A stretch of 47,720 nt of DNA from Nemertoderma westbladi (taxonomy: Eukaryota; Xenacoelomorpha; Nemertodermatida; Nemertodermatidae). The DNA lies in contig JAUCBJ010000702.1 in NCBI GenBank assembly GCA_032718475.1, positions 1 to 47,720 on the forward strand, in the 5' to 3' direction. The notes beneath the pieces were generated by a model. The model was not told where the DNA came from. It made no database searches and saw only the letters and a list, made by a program, of their open reading frames with translations. Numbering within the stretch: the stretch's first letter is position 1; each line of letters starts with the position of its first letter. This document shows, piece by piece, positions 38,701 to 44,700 of this stretch. Made by a program: the position numbers and the translations under genes.

Positions 38701-41700
38701 GTACATCGACGGCCTTACGAATACCGAGCCTGCGAACGCGAGTTGGAAAGGACCATTAAATCCCGGAAGTTTCTAACTGCCTATGGTCCACCCACGGCCC
38801 TCGTTCAGACCACTCGTAAAGGACCCGTAAGAGCGGCTGTCTTGAAACGAGCTCTCAAAGCCGTTAGACCCCTCTCACCTGACGTTGATGTCAATCAACC
38901 CGGTACTTCGACTGGCGGATACACCGACCATAATCCTACCCCTCTGATGCAATCATATTGCACCCTTCACCCAGGAGTTATAGCCCTCATTGTAAAGTGG
39001 CTCACCCCAAAGAGAAAAGGACTCTTGCTAGCTTTAAAAAACTGCGTAAACGCCGTCCGCGCAAGAAAGACTAACTGTTTAGAGTATTTACGTATATTAG
39101 AAACTGTGATTTTGTATATTTTATAGATGCAAATCCCATTTTCTGGGAGCGGTGTAAAAGCTTCTGTGGGATATAACTGGCCCCTTTGCTTCGCAATCCA
39201 GTTTCCCCCCAGGCGCTGGAATACTCTAAAAAGGTTCTCTAACTGTATATATATTCCCCTCGCCCTCAAGGTACCGTTACAGGTGTTTTAACGGACATAA
39301 AAGTCATTCTGCTATATACGTGTTTTAGCGGACATGGTAAGGCAAAAAACCTGCAATGCGACAAATACCTTTCATAGCTTAGCCGTGATGATTCATATTA
39401 CGACATCTAACAGCTGGTTGCTGACATGGAAACAGCCATTGGACGCATGGTTCTTTGTTTGGCTTGAGCCAATCAGAGCGATTTTTCCTGTCGACGTGTA
39501 GCTTTTCGGTCGATCATAAGGAGAGTGTTCAGTCTTACTGTTTTTTCTTGATACTTTGTTGTTATTGCTGTCTAGGCCAGGAACAACGGCTCTAGAATCA
39601 ATTCGTTTCATACTTTTAGAAGAAACATTAGTAGGCTAAAATTATAGAGCGTATGACTGTTATCAGTCAGTTCAGTTCAGTTCTTAACAACTCACATATC
39701 GGTACATATCAGTTTATATCATATCTTAACTTACCGTCTTAATGCTGTTTACTATTGTGTTTTGGTTGAATATCATTTGGAGAACATATATAAAGAACCC
39801 AAATTTCCCAATTTTCTTGATACACTACAGGTTAGAGAGACGGGTTATATATAGCGATTGCGACTTATATTGTTGTGGTTTGTAGTGAATTTAATGCTAT
39901 TTGATAAGCACTACAGTGGTCCGTTGCTATTCCCTTTATATATGATAAAATTCATTGACGGTCGGCAAATTAGTGAGCAGTATTGTGTGTTACCGGTAGT
40001 GTGCATGATTGTGACTGATAACTAAGCATTTCCTAAAGAATGCGCCTCATACGTGAATCTTAAGCTTTACCGACTTACCGTTGTGATTAGTGTAAATCAT
40101 ATCTCTGTTTACTTAGATAGAGCGCCACGTCCTAAAGGAACTGTTAATATTTCCCGAAAGTGAATAATATTAGTCAGAAATTAATTATTAACGATCAATC
40201 GAATAATACAATACAGTAAGCTTCACTGCAATAATAATTTAAGCCCTCAGAATCCAGTCTCCCGGGAATATCCAGCGGGTGAATGGACGCGCACTAGGCT
40301 GGCTTCTGCTAATGTTGTGTTTATTGGTATTAAATATTTGTCTTCTTCTAAAGTATATTTATAAACCAAAAGACATATAAATTTTGGCAGGTTAAACTGC
40401 TAAAGGTCTTCCAAAAGCGCGTACAGAACGCTTTGCTGGTTGTTGTGAACAACATGAATCTTTACCCGTTTTTTACTGTAACCACTTTTTCTTACTTTTA
40501 TAATAGCATGTCACTGTAAGCTGTTTGGATGTCGGCTGAAGGTGTAGCCTTTCATCCACCTCTTGATTTATATTTGTATTTCAGGACCTCGGGTGGAGGG
40601 GAGGCGTACATGGCTCTTTACGACTTCAATGCCTCTGACCCTGACGATATGTCAGTACAGAAGGACGAGATTGTCATAGTAGAAGAACGTTTGGCTGAGG
40701 AGGAAGACCAATGGTGGGTCGCGAGGTCCCTGGATGGAACCCGGAAGGGCCAAGTGCCTGCTAATTACTTCAGAAAAGTTGGTTTTATTGAATTATTTTT
40801 AAATTAGTATAATTACTATATACACGGCAGTTTACGTATTTCACGGTGAATAAAGTCCATAGTATACTCTGCACTGAATTTAAGTTAAATATCCAATCCA
40901 TACTAATTTAAAAACTAATTGATTACATAAATAATTAATTAATTGCTTATTTCCAATATTGACCATTATATTTCTTTATTACAACAATGCGTTGTGTGTT
41001 AAAATTAAATTAAAATTAATTATTATAAAAGTCATTAAATTAAAAAATAAATATATTCTGCTTATTTCCAATATTAATAAAATAAAATTAAATATATTAA
41101 ATAAAATTAAATATATTTTTATATTTTATTTTATTCCAATTTGGATAATTAGTAATAAAATAATTTTATTTCTCGCCATTATTTTTAATTTTTTTTATTG
41201 TATTTATAATTTTCCTAGGTTGATATAACACCCGCTCCAATTGGACCACCAAAGAATCCTCGCACCAGTCGCCCCCCATCGAACGCAGTAAGTCCCCATA
41301 CAACCGAAGTTCCGTGTTAAATAGACTCCGTCGCCATCGTTATGTGTTTTTGGTAAATCCTTACCCCTTAGGGGCGGATACTCTCTCACCGACAGCGCAA
41401 CAGCCCCTACAGACATTACTGGCTGTCTGAGTCTTTTGTGCTGTCTGTAAAATCTTAAAAGTTTTAATAAACTGTATAGGAGCAGCAAAGCCAAGAGATG
41501 ATCTTACAAGATCGCAGCTGATTTTTACACTACTACTGTAGTAACCAGATTTTATCAATACCTACCGTTACTTATCGAATTATCTTGATTGACTGAATAA
41601 ATAGGCCTATAGGGCCTACTGTAACAATTGTTATTGACATGCTTACAACAATTCATACTGTAGTTATTAAATGTTTATTTTCTTTTGTTTTTGCAGTCGG

Positions 41701-44700
41701 AGCCCAGAGTTAGAACACAAAATACACCATTCTGGGCGAAAGTTATTAAGCCTCGGGTTGCTACTCCATACGATAAAACTGCGCTCTCGTTAGAGGTAAT
41801 TAATTAAAAACCCCTAAATTCTCAATTTCTCTATTTTTTTCACACTAATGACCATTTTGACTATGACTTTTAATGTCTATGCGAATAGTGTATTGGGTGC
41901 CGTTACCACCAAAATAAGTCAGAATAGAGAAATTGAAGCCTGAAAACGGAAGCCAGAAAACGGAAGTCAGAAAAAAGAAATTGAAGACAGAAAAAATATT
42001 TGAATGTCAGAAAAAAATGAAAGTGAGAAAATACAGTAGAAGTAAGAAAATGGAAGTCAGTAAAAATGTCAGAAAATGGAAGTTAAGTAAGAAAACGCCA
42101 CGAATAGAATGCCACCCCAAATTAGATGATTTAACACCAAAATAAATTATTTTGCACCAAATATATTTTTTTGTAGCACCAATTCGCATCGCCTAATTTT
42201 GAATATCCTTCTCACCATAAACAATATTCATCCCCCAAAAACAATTATTCATCCACCAAAAATAATTATTGATTCCCCAAAAACAATTATTCATCCCCCA
42301 AAACAATTATTCATCCCCCCAAAACAATTATTCATCCCGCAAAAACAATTATTCTACCCCCAAAAACAATTATTCAACCCCCAAAAACAATTATTCATCC
42401 CCCAAAAATAATTATTCATCCCCCAAAACAATTATTCATCCCGCAAAAACAATTATTCTACCCCCAAAAACAATTATTCAACCCCCAAAAACAATTATTC
42501 ATCCCCCAAAAATAATTATTCAACCCCCAAAACAATTATTCATCCCGCAAAAACAATTATTCTACCCCCAAAAACAATTATTCAACCCCCAAAGACAATT
42601 ATTCATCCCCCAAAAATAATTATTCATCCCCCAAAAATAATTACTTGTCAACCTAAAAAAATTATTCCAGCTCCAAATACTGTATTTACATGGGCCAAAT
42701 ACTGTATTTTATATTAACTACGCTTTGGTCAGTTGCCATGCATCAGTTACAGTATTCGTATACCGATAGGCCTAGGGTATTGCCTTCAGAACAACGTATA
42801 CTGTTATTAGGTTTCGTACCGATATACCTACAGTATTAGGCCTACTTCAGTTTCAGTATTCGTACCGATAGGCCTATTGCCTATCTATTATTGCGGATAC
42901 TGTAGTTCTTTTTACAGAACACTAGCGAACACATAAGAACACACCCGAACACACTCCAAAAACTGCCGAACACAATCGAACACAGTCGAAAATAGAAAGA
43001 GCATAAAAAAATAACACCGGCTACAAACTTTTAGTTAAAATTAGCCACGCGTTGCTTTTCTACAGTTTAAGAAAATTCCCGAAATTATTGAATAAAATTG
43101 TCGCGAAATTAAATATTATTCATTATCAGGTATGTAGGCCTATCATTTGTTAGTTGTGTTCTGCTGTACTCAGTATAACAAACTATGTAGGGAAGCCTAC
43201 CGGGTACCGAACCTGTCACATATATAGTAACAACGGGTTAGCTAATAGGCCTGTTCACCTGTGTACTGGAATAGCTTGGTCTGAGACTGATTGCTGATGA
43301 TATGAATTAGGAAGTTAGGCTCGTTACCGTACTGTACAACGCGTCGGTACAAACATAGGTACCGGTACCGGTACCTACTGTACCTGCCTACTGCTGCACT
43401 GGCATGTAAAGAGCTGGGTCCCGGTTAGGTACCTACCCTGGCAGGTACCGGTAAGGATCTCTGTCCCGGTGCTAACCACACTTAACTTAGGCCTACTACT
43501 ACTGTACTTTGTTAAATTATGAGTTGTCGGCTTAGCCTAGGCCTGACTGATAAGAAATGAATATTTAATTTCGCGGCAATTTTATTCAATAATTTCAGGA
43601 ATTTTCTTATAGAAAAGCAACGCGTTGGCTAATTTTATCTAAAAGTTGGTACCCCGTGTTATTTTTTGTGCACTTTCTATTTTCGACTGTGTTCGATTGT
43701 GTTCGGCAGTTTTTGGAGTGTGTTCGGGTGTGTTCTACTGTGTTCGCTTGTGTTCTGTAAAAAGATCTAGCCTATTATTGCCTATGGCCTATTACTTATT
43801 CTGTTATTAGGTTTCAGTATTACGGCAGTACTGAAGTTTTCAGATAGGAGGGGAGGGGGGGGGGGGGGGTGGGGGAACTGGACGCAATAAAAATTCATCC
43901 CTCTCCAGGGGAAATTCGACGCAAATAACAGATGATTATACTCAAAAATAAAACTGTAAACTGTTCTATTGTGCTTAGTTTATTGTTTTGTATAACGTGC
44001 CACTGTAACCTGCTCCTTTCCCTAAATTGAGAATTTAACATTGAGGCGGGATATTAATTCGCCAAGGCGAGTTTTGCGTCCAGTCCCCCCCCACCCCTGT
44101 CTCGAAGTTTTTATCTAAAATCCAGGAAGTGTTAGGCTTATTGCTGCAGTAGTATTTGTTTTGGGCGAAAATGTATTGTTTTGAGTGATTTGTCATTTAT
44201 TTTGGTGCTAATAATTGGTTTTGAGGATAGTTTATTTATTTTGGCATTGAATAATTTGTTTTGGTGTTGAATAATTGTTTTTGGTGTTGAATAATTGTTT
44301 TGGTGTTGAAAAATTTGTTTTGGTGTTTGAATAATTTTATTTGGAATGACTTTTTCTTATTTGGTGTTGAATAATTTTTTTTGGGTTACATTATTTAATT
44401 TGGTGTAAAATAATTTTTTTTGTTAAATTTTCATCAATTTTGGGATGACTTTAAGTGGTGGCCGTAAGAAAAAAGAATTGAAGGTCAGAAAAAAAAGGAA
44501 GTGAGAAAATACAGTAGAAGTAAGAAAATGGAACCCGGAGAATGGAAGTCAGTAAAAAGAACTGGAAGTGAGAAACTCCAGCACTTTGGGCGTTGCTTGC
44601 ATTGTCCAGCTGAAATGGTTATTTATTTTATGAGTTGTTGGGCAACAACGGTATGCCTATACAATATCAATATATATCAATATTACATAGATATTCATAC

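Larger units (their letters stand above)
23561..40425 (+). mobile_element. Complete BEL/Pao LTR retrotransposon, 16,865 bp
   Basis: The element has two 1,273-bp LTRs (23561-24833 and 39153-40425) with TGTA...TACA ends and a 5-bp target duplication GAACG (23556-23560 and 40426-40430). By eye the LTRs differ at about four positions, all transitions, so insertion was recent. Between them lie a 2.2-kb leader, gag and pol in one frame separated by a TGA, a 2.6-kb gap and a third ORF reaching to 26 bp from the 3' LTR. Pol order (protease, RT, RNase H, integrase) and the RT and integrase motifs identify BEL/Pao. As I recall, members usually range from about 4 to 10 kb, so this one is unusually long. 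It sits in Crk intron 3. Confidence 0.95.
19211..40584 (+). other. Crk intron 3 (21.4 kb)
   Basis: It runs from GTGAGTATC to TTGTATTTCAG. It contains, in order, AT-rich sequence, the 15-bp array, a LINE remnant, a 50-bp tandem repeat and a complete BEL/Pao retrotransposon in the same orientation as the gene. Without the retrotransposon and one GAACG copy it would be about 4.5 kb. Confidence 0.88.
42095..44464. mobile_element. Large foldback (inverted-repeat) element
   Basis: Three nested inverted pairs share one centre. The outer ends (CGCCAC...CACCCCAAATT, and on the complement GCCACC...CATCCCAAAATT). Arrays of CAATTATTCA-CCCCCAAAA at 42228-42645, against TTTTGGTGTTGAATAATTG at about 44220-44420. 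Inner arms of about 225 bp at 42904-43129 and 43547-43768. The inner arms are close to complementary and include CGAACACA-type tandem units. There is no coding frame. It may be one foldback transposon, or a smaller one nested in a palindromic repeat. Confidence 0.75.

Noticed and set aside
37627-39126. Third ORF as an envelope gene
   Set aside because: Its position fits, but there is no signal peptide, no glycosylation-rich ectodomain and no clear membrane anchor, while zinc knuckles are present.
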